Shown: positions 21,486 through 33,518 of the stretch, one piece after another
Position numbering within the stretch: the stretch's first letter is position 1
Layout: each line of letters opens with the position of its first letter
The notes under the pieces: model-generated
Databases searched by the model: none
Told to the model about the DNA's origin: nothing
The model's input: the letters and a program-made list of their open reading frames with translations, nothing else
DNA from: Perilla frutescens
Taxonomy: Eukaryota > Streptophyta > Magnoliopsida > Lamiales > Lamiaceae
Direction of reading: 5' to 3'
Assembly (NCBI GenBank): GCA_026008535.1
Contig: BRKX01000001.1
Span: forward strand, 39,149,817-39,213,816
DNA: 64,000 nucleotides
Made by a program: the position numbers and the translations under genes

Positions 21486-22702
21486 CAGGGGCGGATCCAG
21501 GATTCGAGAGTGAGGTGGGCTGAAAAATAAATTTTATACATAGCAAAATATATTAAAATTTGCATAAGTTGTGTTCTACGAGACTTTAGTACATAAAATT
21601 CATCAATAACTGAATCTATATCTATATCTTTAACAAAATCCCTCTCAATATAAAGCATTAATGAATCTTCAAGCAAATCATCCCCCATCTTGTTATGAAA
21701 TGCCGTCTTCACATGCTTCATTGCGGAAATGCTCATTCAGTTGTAGCAGTAGAAACAGGCAACGTCAGAACTAGATGAATCAGTCTAGTTAACATAACAT
21801 AAACCATCGACCTTCCACTCTTACTAAGTAGTTGACTCAATTCAACAAGTGTAGAAAATCGAAACTCTTGTAGCACCATTACATCATGCTTATAATGCCT
21901 TAACTCATACGCTAATGAAACAAGGTCCTGATCAGAGAAATCTTTAGCATATAATTTTCTCGCAAACTTGCAAATATTATCAATGTTAAATGATTCGAAT
22001 GAATTTTTAGGATCTAAGGCCACACTGAGATGAAGCAATTTAACAGAGACATCATTAAATCATGTATTCAACTCCATCAAGATGCAATCAATTGTTAACA
22101 TCGAAGTGATAATGATGTTCAATTGTAGTTTGTCCACGAGAACGACCAACCTTAAATGGAGAATCCAAATTAGGGACATCAATATCATTCTTCAAGCAAA
22201 AACCATTGACTTCTTCAAGAAAATTTTCCCAACAACTTTCTCTCAATTCTTGAAGAAGAGTCTTCGTAGTATCCTATCTCTATTTCAGCTTCAGTAAAGC
22301 AAATTCAATAAAATTAATCTCAATTTTGATTTTAGTTGTTAATTTAGGGCTTATATCTTAAAGTACTAAATTTTAATTTAGGGATCCATACCTGAGTGAA
22401 GGATAAAGTCATAGAGAGACGAACCATGAAATCAAAATAGTCGACGGCGACGATACCGGAGCCGGACGGTGGTGAATGGTGATCTGATTCTGATTGAAGG
22501 AGCGAGAAGGAGAAGTGGAGGTATTGCTTTCGCGCTCCCGTCGTAATTCACAGCAAAGCAAGTTAATTTCTTTGAATTTTTTTCATCCTTTGGGTTAGGC
22601 TAATATTGGGTTGGGCTTAAATATAACATATAGGTAGTATAAAAAAAAAGGGGCTTGCACTGGGCTGGAGCCGAGTGCAGCCCATGGGTAAATCTGCCCC
22701 TG
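21486..22702 (-). mobile_element. hAT transposon with 8-bp target duplication
   Basis: Starts CAGGGGCGGATCC at 21486 and ends GGTAAATCTGCCCCTG at 22702. The flanks carry a perfect 8-bp duplication CCCGAGTC (21478-21485 and 22703-22710). CAGGGGCGG-type ends and 8-bp duplications are diagnostic of plant hAT elements. It carries only a 3' piece of transposase. Confidence 0.9.
21555..22130 (-). pseudogene. hAT transposase C-terminal part (dimerisation domain), broken
   Basis: Minus-strand pieces read ILMELNT*FNDVSVKLLHLS, then VALDPKNSFESFNIDNICKF, LVLTLPVSTATTE*, and SAMKHVKTAFHNKMGDDLL followed by VIDEFYVLKSRR. This order, with the LPVSTATTERxFSAMK signature, is the hAT dimerisation region of the plant zinc-finger (TTF-type) hAT family. 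A TGA replaces the Arg codon of the TTER motif, a second TGA follows ELNT, and one base is lost just after the TTER stop, shifting the frame. The N-terminal BED/TTF finger and most of the catalytic domain are absent. Confidence 0.85.
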
Positions 22703-23133
22703 CCCGAGTCATTTTATTTTTTAATTATTTATTTTATTCAACTCGGATCCGAGTTGAGATCTGTCTAACATAAGAGACCAGGAAATCAAAATAGTCGACG
22801 GCGACGATACCGGAGCCGGACGGTGGTGAATGGTGATCTGATTCTGATTGAAGGAGCGAGAAGGAGAAGTGGAGGTATTGCTTTCGCGCTCCCATCGTAA
22901 TTCACAGCAAAGCAAGTTAATTTCTTTGAATTTTTTTCATCCTTTGGGTTAGGCTAATATTGGGTTGGGCTTAAATATAACATATAGGTAGTATATAAAA
23001 AAAAAGGGCTTGCACTGGGCTGGAGCCGAGTGCAGCCCATGGGTAAATCCGCCCCTGCCCGAGTCATTTTATTTTTTAATTATTTATTTTATTCAACTCG
23101 GATCCGAGTTGAGATCTGTCTAACATAAGAGAC
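22425..23133. repeat. 354-bp recent tandem duplication including the hAT 3' end
   Basis: 22425-22778 and 22779-23133 are almost identical; only a few substitutions and a 1-bp length difference in an A-run are visible. Each copy has the hAT right terminus, the CCCGAGTC target copy and the 20-bp perfect palindrome TCAACTCGGATCCGAGTTGA (22738-22757, 23093-23112). The junctions share a short GACC/CCA word. Not part of normal hAT structure; it arose after insertion. Confidence 0.9.
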
Positions 23134-23147
23134 CCGTTAGATGGTCT

Positions 23148-24709
23148 CAACAAGTGTGCCCCATTATTTTATTGATCGTATAACTTATCAAAATAATTTT
23201 TAAGACTCGTTTGCTAGACAGTATGGTATAATGTTGTATATATTTAACTGAGATGTCTTTTACCACATTATCAATATTATGTTTGTTTTGATGTATTAAA
23301 ATATATGTATTAATAATATATTATTTGGTTAGATGTATTAAATTCTCTATAAAATTTCAATTCCTAAAATATCATTTAATTAGTTACCTTAATTATATTA
23401 TGTGAATATTCTATAATAAGGTTTTTTTAATTAAAAAACTGAAATTTTAATTTTATTTCAAATTATTTGATGTTTTAAATCTTTTCACACTCTTTCTCCC
23501 AATTTTACCCTTATCAAAACACTATAAATCTCCTATATATTTACTTACTTTTGATAGATGAAATTTCTTTCATAAAATTTAGTAGAGGTGAAGAGAAAAT
23601 GGGATATATATATATATATATATATATATTTTTGTTGTAAAATTTAAAATATAAATTATTATAAATATGAGGGAGTAATATTTTATTAATGAAACTATTG
23701 CTCCAATCCTATATGCAAATCAAAGACAAAAACAATTAATGAATCCTACAAAATTGTCATTTAGTGAAGGTAGCATCAAACATTAAATTGCATCAAACGT
23801 TAATTGCATCATCATCATTATTAATATTATTGGTCTAATTTATTGTAATAAGAAAACAAATGGGTGGAATTGACCTTGTATTATTAATGTGAAATGGAAG
23901 AAAAAAAAACACGATGCTTCCATATTTGTATTCTTTGTCAATACAAATGGAAAGCAGACCAAAAACTTCAATGCCGAACAAAACGCATTCAATTCCACCA
24001 ACCTCTCATTTTCTATTTCAATCGTTCGTTGATGTTTTCCTATTATTGCTGGGAATCTACCGCCGGCGGTGGTCGGGCGGAGGTGGTGGTGGTAGTTGGA
24101 GGGAATAAATGCTTTCATTTCTGTGCTGAAACGGACACTTGAGAGAAAGCATAGTAATGGCCAAGATTTGAGCTGACAGACAGATTGGGTTATTCTCTTG
24201 TTTTTTAATGTTTTAATTAACTACTTGTGTTTTGCTCATCACATTCACAGTTGTGTGCCTGCTCTCTCTCTCTCTCTCTCTCTCGCTCACACACACACAC
24301 ACAGACTCGATTTATATGAGCAACCTTGCTTCAATAATCAAAAGGAGAGAGAGACATTAAATAAGCACAGCTTTCTCTGTAGTTACGTTTCATTGCACCC
24401 TTCCCTTTCAGTCCAGCTCTCTCTCTCTCTCTCAGAGACATACTCTGCTCCTTGGAAGTCTTGCACTTTCTTGAAGCTTTCTCCCCCTTAATTGCAACCA
24501 AAGAGATTCACAAATAACAGCCTAAAAACACAATGGTCAATTGTTTATAGTATTGTATGGTCCAACAATGCAATTCAACTCCATCATATTTCCAATGATG
24601 CCCATCACCCAAGATCAAAACTTTAATGATGTAAATTAGCGTATCTGCAGAAGCAGAGGTGAAGAGGAACTGATCTGGCAGGAAATAATGCTGGGGTTTT
24701 GTTGGGATC
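23148..24709. other. Intergenic sequence and promoter/5' UTR of the LRR receptor kinase gene
   Basis: AT-rich with an (AT)n tract at 23603-23630. From about 24262 there are (CT)n and (CA)n tracts (24262-24304) and another (CT)n at 24416-24433. Pyrimidine-rich tracts of this kind are common in plant 5' UTRs. No other gene. Confidence 0.55.
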
Positions 24710-27451
24710 ATGAGAATACTAGGTACGACCTCCCACTCTATTGTATTCCTCTACGTCTTCTACTTGCTTAATATTGTCACAATTTTCGTTTCTCCCATTA
24801 CTGAAAAGGAGATTTTGCTTCAATTTAAGGGTGACATTTCGAATGACCCTTTTGATTGTTTGAAGAATTGGGATTCTAGTAAGAACCCCTGCCAAGATTA
24901 TGGCGGGGTTTCTTGTGATTCAGATGGGAATGTGGAGAAAATTGTGTTGTGGAACTGTAGTCTCGGTGGGGTGTTGTCTCCTGCATTATCTGGATTGAAA
25001 TCTTTGAGGATTATTACGTTGTTTGGGAATAAGTTCACTGGTAATATTCCTGTTGATTATGGAGAGATTGGTTCATTGTGGAAGATTAATTTAAGCTCAA
25101 ATGCACTTTCTGGATCAATCCCTGAATTTCTTGGAGATTTGCCAAACATAAGGTTTCTTGATTTGTCAAGAAATGAGTATACAGGAGAGATTCCTTCGGC
25201 ATTGTTCAAGAACTGCTTTAAGACGAGGTTTGTGTCGTTGGCACATAACACGCTCTCGGGCTCAATCCCTGTGTCTGTTGGGAATTGTTTGAATCTAGAA
25301 GGGATTGATTTGTCTTTCAATGGTCTCAGTGGGAGATTGCCTTCAGAAGTTTGTGATATCCCAGGGATTGTGTATTTGTCTGTGAGGAGTAATATGCTTT
25401 CAGGAAGTGTTGTAGAGCAGGTTTCGAAATGTAGGAGTTTGGAGCTTTTGGATCTTGGTGGCAATGTGTTTACGGGGCCTGCCCCGTTTGAGGTTGTAGG
25501 ATTGGTGAATCTTACATACTTCAATATCTCTTGGAATGGTTTCCAAGGGGAGTTTTCAGATATAGGGATATGCTCTGCGAATTTGGAAGTTTTCGATGTT
25601 TCAGGAAATGAGCTGTATGGACAGATTCCTACAACTATCACAACCTGTAGTGGCCTTAAGTACTTAGATTTGAGCTCCAATAGGCTAAATGGAAGTATAC
25701 CAGTTGGTATTGGAGATTTGAAGAAGCTATTGGTGATTAGATTAGGAAATAACTCAATTGACGGGACAATTCCTCCACAGTTTGGAAGTATAGAATGGCT
25801 TGAAGTCCTTGATTTACAGAACCTGAGACTGGGTGGTGAGATACCTATTGAGATCACCAAATGCCGGTTTCTCCTTGAGCTGTGAGTCCAGTCTCATCTT
25901 CACTACTATATGTCTTCACATTGATGTTATATTCTCAATTCAACTGATAAATGTATGAATTATATTTGCAGGAACATCTCTGGAAACTCTTTGGAGGGAG
26001 GGGTTCCACAAAACCTTGACAACATGACCTACCTCGAAATTCTTGACCTACACAAAAACCAAATCACCGGTAGCATACCTTTGACCATAGGGAATTTGTT
26101 GAATTTAGTGTCTTTAGATTTGTCACAGAATGCGCTCTCTGGTTCAATTCCTTCCACATTTGGAAACTTGCAAAACTTAACTTACTTCAGTGTCTCTTAC
26201 AACAACCTTTCTGGTGCAATCCCTTTGGTTCAAAGCATCCAGCAATTCGGACCATCTGCATTTCTTCAAAATCCTGGCCTTTGTGGTGCTCCATTGGAAA
26301 ACTCTTGCTCTGGTGGTGTTCCTACTAATTCTTCAAGAAAACCAAAGTTGAGTGCTTCTGCTATCGTGGCTATAGTTGCAGCCACATTAATTGTTACTGG
26401 TGTTTGTGTCATAACCATCATCAACATGAAGGCTCGTAGCAGGAGAAGAGAAGATGAAACCATGGTCATAGAGAGCACTCCATTACCTTCAACAGAATCA
26501 AATGTGATGCTTGGGAAATTAGTCCTCTTCAGCAAAAGTTTACCCTCAAAGTACGAGGATTGGGAAGCGGGCACAAAAGCTCTGCTCGACAAGGAATGCT
26601 TAATAGGTGGAGGCTCCATTGGAACAGTGTACAAAACTACATTAGAAGGTGGTGTTCTTATAGCTGTGAAGAAACTCCAGACGCTGGGAAGAATCAGGAA
26701 CCAAGATGAATTCGAGCATGAAATCGGACGTCTAGGAAGCCTCCACCACCCTAACCTTGTAAGCATTCAAGGTTACTACTGGTCATCCAACATGCAGTTA
26801 GTTTTATCAGAATTTGTTTCTAAAGGAAATTTATACAACAATTTACATGGACTCAATGATCCCGGTAAGAGCAATGGCTCTAGCAATCCGGATTTGAATT
26901 GGTCGAGAAGGTTTCAGATAGCAGTTGGGACAGCAAGAGCCTTGGCTTATCTTCACCATGACTGCAAGCCTCCAGTTCTTCATCTTAACATCAAATCAAC
27001 GAACGTGCTCCTTGATGAAAACTACACGGCCAAGCTGTCTGATTTTGGCCTAGGGAAGCTGCTCCCTCTGCTAGACAGTTATGGTTTAACGAAAGTTCAC
27101 AATGCAGTCGGCTACATTGCACCGGAGCTGGCTCAGAGCTCACGGCTTAGTGATAAATGTGATGTTTATAGCTTCGGAGTTATTCTATTGGAGCTGGTTA
27201 CCGGAAGGAAGCCAGTAGAGAGGCGAGCAGCAAATGAGGTGGTTATTTTGTGCGAGTACGTTCGAGGTTTGGTTGAGAGAGGTATTGCTTCAAACTGTTT
27301 CGACAGAAGTTTAAGCGGATTTGCAGAGAATGAGCTGATTCAGGTGATGAAATTGGGGCTGATTTGTACGTCGGAGACGCCGTCGAGGAGACCGAGCATG
27401 GCTGAAGTTGTTCAAGTTCTTGAATCTGTACGGAACGGCTCCGAACCATGA
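24710..27451 (+). CDS. LRR receptor-like protein kinase, At1g12460-like, with atypical catalytic loop
   Basis: Two exons (24710-25881, 25972-27451) give 883 aa. A signal peptide (about 1-28) is followed by an LRRNT cap (EILLQFKGDISNDPFDCLKN...W) and about 18-20 plant-type LRRs (LxxLxLSxNxLSGSIP). A transmembrane helix (AIVAIVAATLIVTGVCVITI, about 520-543) with an RSRRR stop-transfer signal precedes a kinase domain from about 596. Seen in the kinase are GGGSIGTVYK, the VAIK-type lysine (IAVKK, ~624), HLNIKSTNVLL in place of HRDxKxxNxLL (Asn at ~730 replaces the catalytic Asp), DFG intact (~748) and YIAPE. Length and motifs match the Arabidopsis At1g12460/At1g62950 subfamily, which as I recall also has HLN, so it is probably a weak or pseudo-kinase signalling through partners at the plasma membrane. 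Ligand unknown. The intron lies in the LRR region, at a GAGCT/GTGAGT donor. Confidence 0.95.
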
Positions 27452-28123
27452 TCAGAAACTAGGTGATTTTTTCATACTTTGGTTAGAGAAACGTGACATT
27501 CTTTTGAATTCATTTAGAGTTGATGTGATTAATTCATTGTACTTGTGTAATAATGTCATTTTATTTGTTTGAAGCTTGTAATGTTTATTTAAATAAAATT
27601 GATAGTGTTTTTTTTTTTACGAATTTCTATTTGCACTACTGATTATACTATTTGTACTTTGGTTATTCAATGCACTGTAAATTTTACTCTTTGCACCACA
27701 GATTTGTTTTACTTCAAAAATATTTGTTTTACTTAAAAAACAAATAAAATATGTTCGGAAACACAATTTTGAACACGTTAACCTTGTTCGAGAATATTAA
27801 TTCAAATGACTCCAATACTTAGAAAAAAAAAAGTTGGTTCGAAAATTGAAGTTTGAACGACCCTTGGAAAATTTCATGGCGCAAGAGTGTTCAAAGTTGA
27901 TTTTTTGAACATGAGATGGTATTCCGTGCAGAAGTTTTATTTAAGACTATTTAAGGCGGGCGCGTGGGCATCACGCGCCCATCATTTTTTTTTTTCTGGG
28001 CCTTTTTTTACTTTTTTTCGATTTTTTATCCAATTTTTTCTTTGTTCCTTTTGTTTTGTTCCACAAAAATATATACCCTAAAATAACATTAGTGAACCCT
28101 AAAATTAGAATAAATTGATATAA
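27452..28123. other. 3' flank of the receptor kinase with MULE-family debris
   Basis: A likely polyadenylation AATAAA lies near 27591. Around 27625-27700 (TTTCTATTTGCACTACTGAT and TTTACTCTTTGCACC) is a decayed end of the same repeat family as the element at 28124-28602. TTCGAA-rich words recur. No gene. Confidence 0.5.
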
Positions 28124-28602
28124 GGGAGTTTCTGTTTGCACCCCATATTTACTCTTTGCACCCCAAAAGAGAAAAAGAAAAAATAAAATAGTTTTGAAGT
28201 TACTTAAATGCCCTTTGTTCAAAAAGAAAAAATTAAGTGTGGTTCGAAAATGAAATTTCGAACTCATCGTGTTTGTTCGAAATTTTATTTTCGAACAAAC
28301 ATGGCATGTTCGAAAAATAATTTTCGAACGGACTCCATGAATTTTTTTAAAGTACCGTTCGAACACAAGACTTCGAATATATCCATTATGCTTGAACAGA
28401 AGACTTCGAACATATTCAGAATGTTCGAATACATAACTTCGAACGGAACGCGATTTTTTTTTATACTTTTAATTTTCAGATTTTATGTTTTTTTTAAATA
28501 AGGGCATTATAGTTAATTTTAAGGGTGCAAAGAGTAAAAAAGGGGGTGCATGGAGAAACTATGGTGCAAAGAGTAAATATGGGGGTGCAAAACGAAACTC
28601 CC
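28124..28602. mobile_element. MULE-type MITE (GGGAGTTTC...GAAACTCCC)
   Basis: Terminal inverted repeats of about 40 bp: GGGAGTTTCTGTTTGCACCC at the left and the inverse ending GCAAAACGAAACTCCC at the right. Flanking 9-bp direct repeats TTGATATAA (28115-28123) and TTGATTTAA (28603-28611) differ by one base; 9 bp is the Mutator-like duplication length. The interior is rich in TTCGAA words in both orientations. No transposase. Confidence 0.8.
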
Positions 28603-28618
28603 TTGATTTAATTTGTTT

Positions 28619-28930
28619 GAAATGAGTATGAATTTATATCCTAAAATAGAACTAATAAACCCTAAAAAACACAAAATAAACTCCTAAAAACACCTCCAAA
28701 AAACTCTTAAAAACACCCCCCAAAAAAACCCTAAAAAAACACAAAATAAACCCCTAAAAACACCCCCAAAAAAGAAACTCTAAAAAACACAAAATATACC
28801 CTAAAAAAACCCCCTAAAAAAACTAAAAAAACCCCCCTAAAAAACCATGAACCCTAAAAAATCTATAAAAAACATGAACCCTTTAAAAAATTATGAACTC
28901 TAAAAACACCATAAACTACTAAGCTCTAAA
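28619..28930. repeat. A/C-rich, nearly G-free low-complexity tract
   Basis: About 300 bp made of variants of CCCTAAAAAACAC with almost no G on the plus strand (telomere-like word CCCTAAA, but with irregular spacing and A-run lengths). The minus strand is G/T-rich with GGGG runs. Confidence 0.7.
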
Positions 28931-29833
28931 CATTAATTCGAATGAAAAAAATCACAATTTGAACTAAATAAATTAGTATAAAATAAATAGCAGACCCCTT
29001 ACTTTTTAATGATACAGATGACACTTTTCAAATTTTTGGTGATACTTTTTAGTGAGACTGTTGATACTGATTTTATCATTTTTTCCTTTTTTTTTTGCGG
29101 GTTGACCCGACCCGTCTTAAATAACACTATCTAAGACCGATGCATGGAAGTTTTTGCCTTTGAACATTCCTCATTTGTTCAAAAATTATTTTCTGAACAA
29201 ACTATGTTCGAAAATTGAAGTTCGAACCACTCTAATATGTTCGAAAACTTAAATTCAAACGCCCTTAACTCTGTTTTTTCTCTAAGTATTGTTAGAAAAA
29301 TGAAGTTCAAACCACTCCGAAATGTTCGAGATTTTCAGTTCGAACGAATCGCGATCTAGACAAAAAAAAAAACCCTCCACAACACATTTTAAACTCGATT
29401 ATTTTCAATCAATACACCCATACTAACCTCTAATACCTCTGATAAATTATTAGAAGTCGATCAATACAACCTCATCACTTCGTTAGTTGGTCTCCATTGC
29501 TAGCAAGGTAAACTCATGGCATAGAAAAGAGCCTACATTGATTGTCAGTTGTCACGCCTATATCTTTCTATATATTAAATTTTACAATTTAAAATCCCAG
29601 AATTAAAAATAAAAAGGCCGGCAACATATGTGTCCTACTCTTTTTAAAAATTAATTGCAAAAAAAAATCGCCCCCCCCCCCCCCCCCAAGCCTTTTGAAA
29701 TGTTTCAATGTTTCAATAATAATACCGCCTTTCATGTCAAATTTACCGCAGATTAAAAGGTGATATTATTATCACAATGTTTCAAAAGGTGTTAAAATTG
29801 CAAATGGAGTAAAAAGTGATGCTTTTCTAGCAA
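28931..29833. other. Intergenic repeat debris with a C17 homopolymer
   Basis: No ORF. TTCGAA-rich fragments occur at 29160-29360. A run of 17 C occupies 29671-29687, and a short hairpin segment lies around 29735-29790. Confidence 0.5.
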
Positions 29834-32800
29834 CTAGTATAGATAACGTGTGTTGCACGTAATTTGTATAATTTTACAGATAATAATATACTATGTATAA
29901 TGAAAAATTAGAAGGTATATTATAATTATAATTATCCATTATCAATTAGATATCAAATAATTTGAAATAAGATTATACTAAGCATATTAAAATAAATTAT
30001 TTAATATAAAAATGAATGATAAATAAATCATTTTTGTGTTAAATTTCATATTGAATTGTCTACATTTCTAGGTACAAATTCATAATATGTGAAATATAAT
30101 GTAATTTTGCATAAAATAAAATGGAAAAAACTTAAATTGATGGTCAATAATTTAGTCTTTATTGATAAAATGATTAAACCTTGATTTAATGATTTTCAAT
30201 TGTGTAATTTATTTTTTAAATTATAACAATTGAAATAAGATAATCAAGAGTGTACAAAAAGGCCTTTTAACAACAGCAGCAGCAACAACAACAACAACAA
30301 TAATAATAATATTGAGTGCAAGTTACATTTCCTTTTATTTTTATCATGATATTTATTATTTTCTACACTTATAAATAATCAAATATCATGTTTTCTAAAA
30401 TTTCTCTATATTTGATTTAAGAAGGTACTAGAACAAAAATAATAAACCAAATATTTAACTATACAAATTACAATTGATTTGTTTTGTACTTATCTTCCAA
30501 AAAGTACAATAAATGTCTACGTTTTAATTGAATCATTACGTATGTCACTGTAAGAGTAGTATTAGACTGTCATAAAATTAATAAATTTAACATAATTTTC
30601 TAAATTTTCCATGATAATTTAGTAATTTTCTTAAATAAATTCTTGCACAGGTGCTTATCATGCATATGGTTGAAAAACATTTTTCAATTTGAAAATACAC
30701 ACTTGAAAATAACAAAATTTATTAACATATTCAGTTTCAAGAAAAAATCCAGCATATGAATTATGTCCACCGAAAATTCTAACAGATGTTCAAGCAAGAT
30801 TTATGTGTGCTAGAAATGCTAACATAGTTTTTACTCGCTGGATATTGCAGATGCATTTCGATCCTACTATGTGTGTGTGTGTGTGTGTATTTTAATTCCA
30901 TAAAGGATATACTAAAGAATTGTTTTAATATTTTTATTTCAAATCTCAATCGTATTTTGATTCCCATTGAATTATTGTATCTTTTAAAACTTTTTATTTA
31001 AAATTATGTTTATCCTATGCAATATATACATATAATTAATTCTTACACTTGATATAATATTGTTATCATTTGTGGTAATATATGTACTTCAAAGGTACTA
31101 AAATATTTTTGTTTGAAACACCTTTAATTTTCATTCAATTAAATTGATTGAAGATATCCAAAAACACCAATGCAATAATAGTTTATACAATAATATTTCT
31201 CATTTTTTATATTTTAAATATATCACTAAATATATATATAAATGCAAAAATATATAAAATATAAAATTATTTAAATAACTTAAGAGTTATTTATATTAAT
31301 AAAAAAGTTAACAACTATGTTTGTTCCGTTAAATAATATATCAAATATAGAAGTAAGACTTATGAAAAAAAATTGTACAAAGTCCTACCCAAACAAAACA
31401 TAAAACTACATGGACCTGTGAAAGTTTATCATCTAAGTAAAATTAATTATTTATCTGCATAAAATCTAACTTAAATTGATATCGACAATTAAATTAATTA
31501 ATATTTAGACATATTAATGTGTCTATCATTAGTATATATTGATCGTCACTATACTGTAAAAGATAACATAAAAATATATATTCTTGATTTACATATTATA
31601 TATATATATAAAATAAAATTACTTGTAAGTGTAAAATTAAAGTTGATATATTCTATTATAAATAATATTTAAATAATTATCTTTTCATTGATCTATATAT
31701 TTGAATATTAACTTCTATATATGTTTTGAAATTGTATCAACCAAAATAAAATAAAATAAATCTTAAGTTTAGGGGTTAATTAATTTAATATAACGAACTA
31801 TACATGAATATTCCTACAATACAAAATTATCTTCCGATGACCATGTCAAACTCGAATGCACCAAGTTTCAAATTGATGATGTAATTACAAAAACAAAAGT
31901 AAGTTTGTGTTGTAGGGTATATCATTTTAAAGTTCATTTTCAGAATCAAAAATCATGTATAGTTAATGATATTTAAACCAATTAACCCTAAGTTTTGTGA
32001 AGCATATTTTGACAAAATAAGTAAATTTTCATAAAAAATAGTTTTACGATTTGAACCACATGACATTAAATTGCAACATAATTTTACAAATTAATAACTT
32101 AAAAAAAACTCACCATAATACAAACTAATAATTTGCAAGAATGCTATTTCACTAAATAAATTGTTATTAATACAAACAAGTACATAAGTTATATTTTTTT
32201 GTTCACTTAAAAGTTCTACTCCACTCTTTGAAATGAAATCATTACTATTTGTAAATGTGTATATTTTCGTATTTTTTTATATATATCTTAGTTCACCAAT
32301 ATTCATATTATAGATTTCACATCATTGAATAAATTATAATAATATGTAATTTCCAAATAAATCAATATACTTGACACATTTTGCAATTCGGCATAAGTTT
32401 TAAAAATTTCAATACCATTTTTTATTTGTATGTTCAACATCCACAATATAAAAATTCAACTTTCACAAATTGATGTTAAAAGAATTTAATTCATCATATA
32501 AAAAATCAAGATTTTTTTTACATGAATACATGGGAAAAATATTTATGATTAATTCATTTCATATCTAATCAGTATATAAGGAATTAAGGATATTAATGAA
32601 TTATCTAGAATTTTATATTAAATTAGAATATGTGAATGAAAGAAATAAAAATATGCACACACATGACATCATTCGAAATTAAATATATATTTTAATATAA
32701 TGGAGATAAAATAATAATGTTTTAAAAGCTACCATATATTATATTCAATGCAAGCACCGATTTTGTCAAAATCTCACAAATGATTTCTTTTATTGTCATT

Positions 32801-33518
32801 TGTCAATAAAAAAATATATGGACTTTTTTTTTCTTAATAAAATGTACATGTAAATATATTATATGATTCTATTATGTTTAAATAAAATGTGCTATATGGA
32901 TATAATAGGCAAACTAAAATTTGCAAAATTCTTTTTATATAGTAGATTATAAACTCATATCAATGGGAATTATATCTGATATTACTAAAAAAATGATGTG
33001 AATAAAGTACAAGCTTATTATATTATGTTGTCTATCAATATGTGTCTTTAACATCTTTGTTATTATATTTTTAAGAATATTATAATAGCATTTTGTGAAT
33101 TTGATTAAATGAATAACTTAATTTATTAATTAAAAATATGAAATATTTTTTTTTATATTGAAAATGGTTTTCTCCATTTTGGTATATAATTAATCTTGCC
33201 TTTAAACTAAAACGTGATTTTAATTAGAATTTTCTTTGATTTACTAGTGGTTTACAATATTTAGGAATTTTAATTTATATCAAGGATATGGAATAAAATT
33301 TATTTATTTTTTAATTCACGTGACTTTACTTGAAATTTTAAGTTTAATATTCTAAAATCAATTGAGTTTGATCAATATCATGTTTAATAGTTTAAGTGAT
33401 ATAATTAGAATGGTAATAATAATATAATATTAGATTAGATTATATTTAAAATATATTATAATAAATATATAATAGGTAAATTCAAGATTACATTATTGCC
33501 CTTAAATAAAAATATATA

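Larger units (their letters stand above)
20824..23147. mobile_element. Large inverted-repeat element hosting satellite-like repeats and a hAT insertion
   Basis: The left arm 20824-20853 (AGACCGTCTGACGGGTCTCT...) and right arm 23118-23147 (inverse: AGACCATCTAACGGGTCTCT...) match at 25 of 30 bases, and all differences are transitions. Without the nested hAT and the tandem duplication the unit would be under 800 bp, like a MITE. Class and target duplication are not clear. Confidence 0.5.

Noticed and set aside
25057..25860. 267-codon minus-strand ORF
   Set aside because: Lies wholly inside exon 1 of the LRR receptor kinase in the antisense direction; an LRR-repeat shadow.
26266..26766. 166-codon minus-strand ORF
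   Set aside because: Antisense shadow of the receptor kinase exon 2.
27971..28366. 131-codon minus ORF
   Set aside because: Repetitive TTCGAA/FRT words from the MITE and poly-K tail; low-complexity translation.
28619..28930. True telomere array
   Set aside because: Spacing and A-run lengths are irregular; not tandem CCCTAAA.
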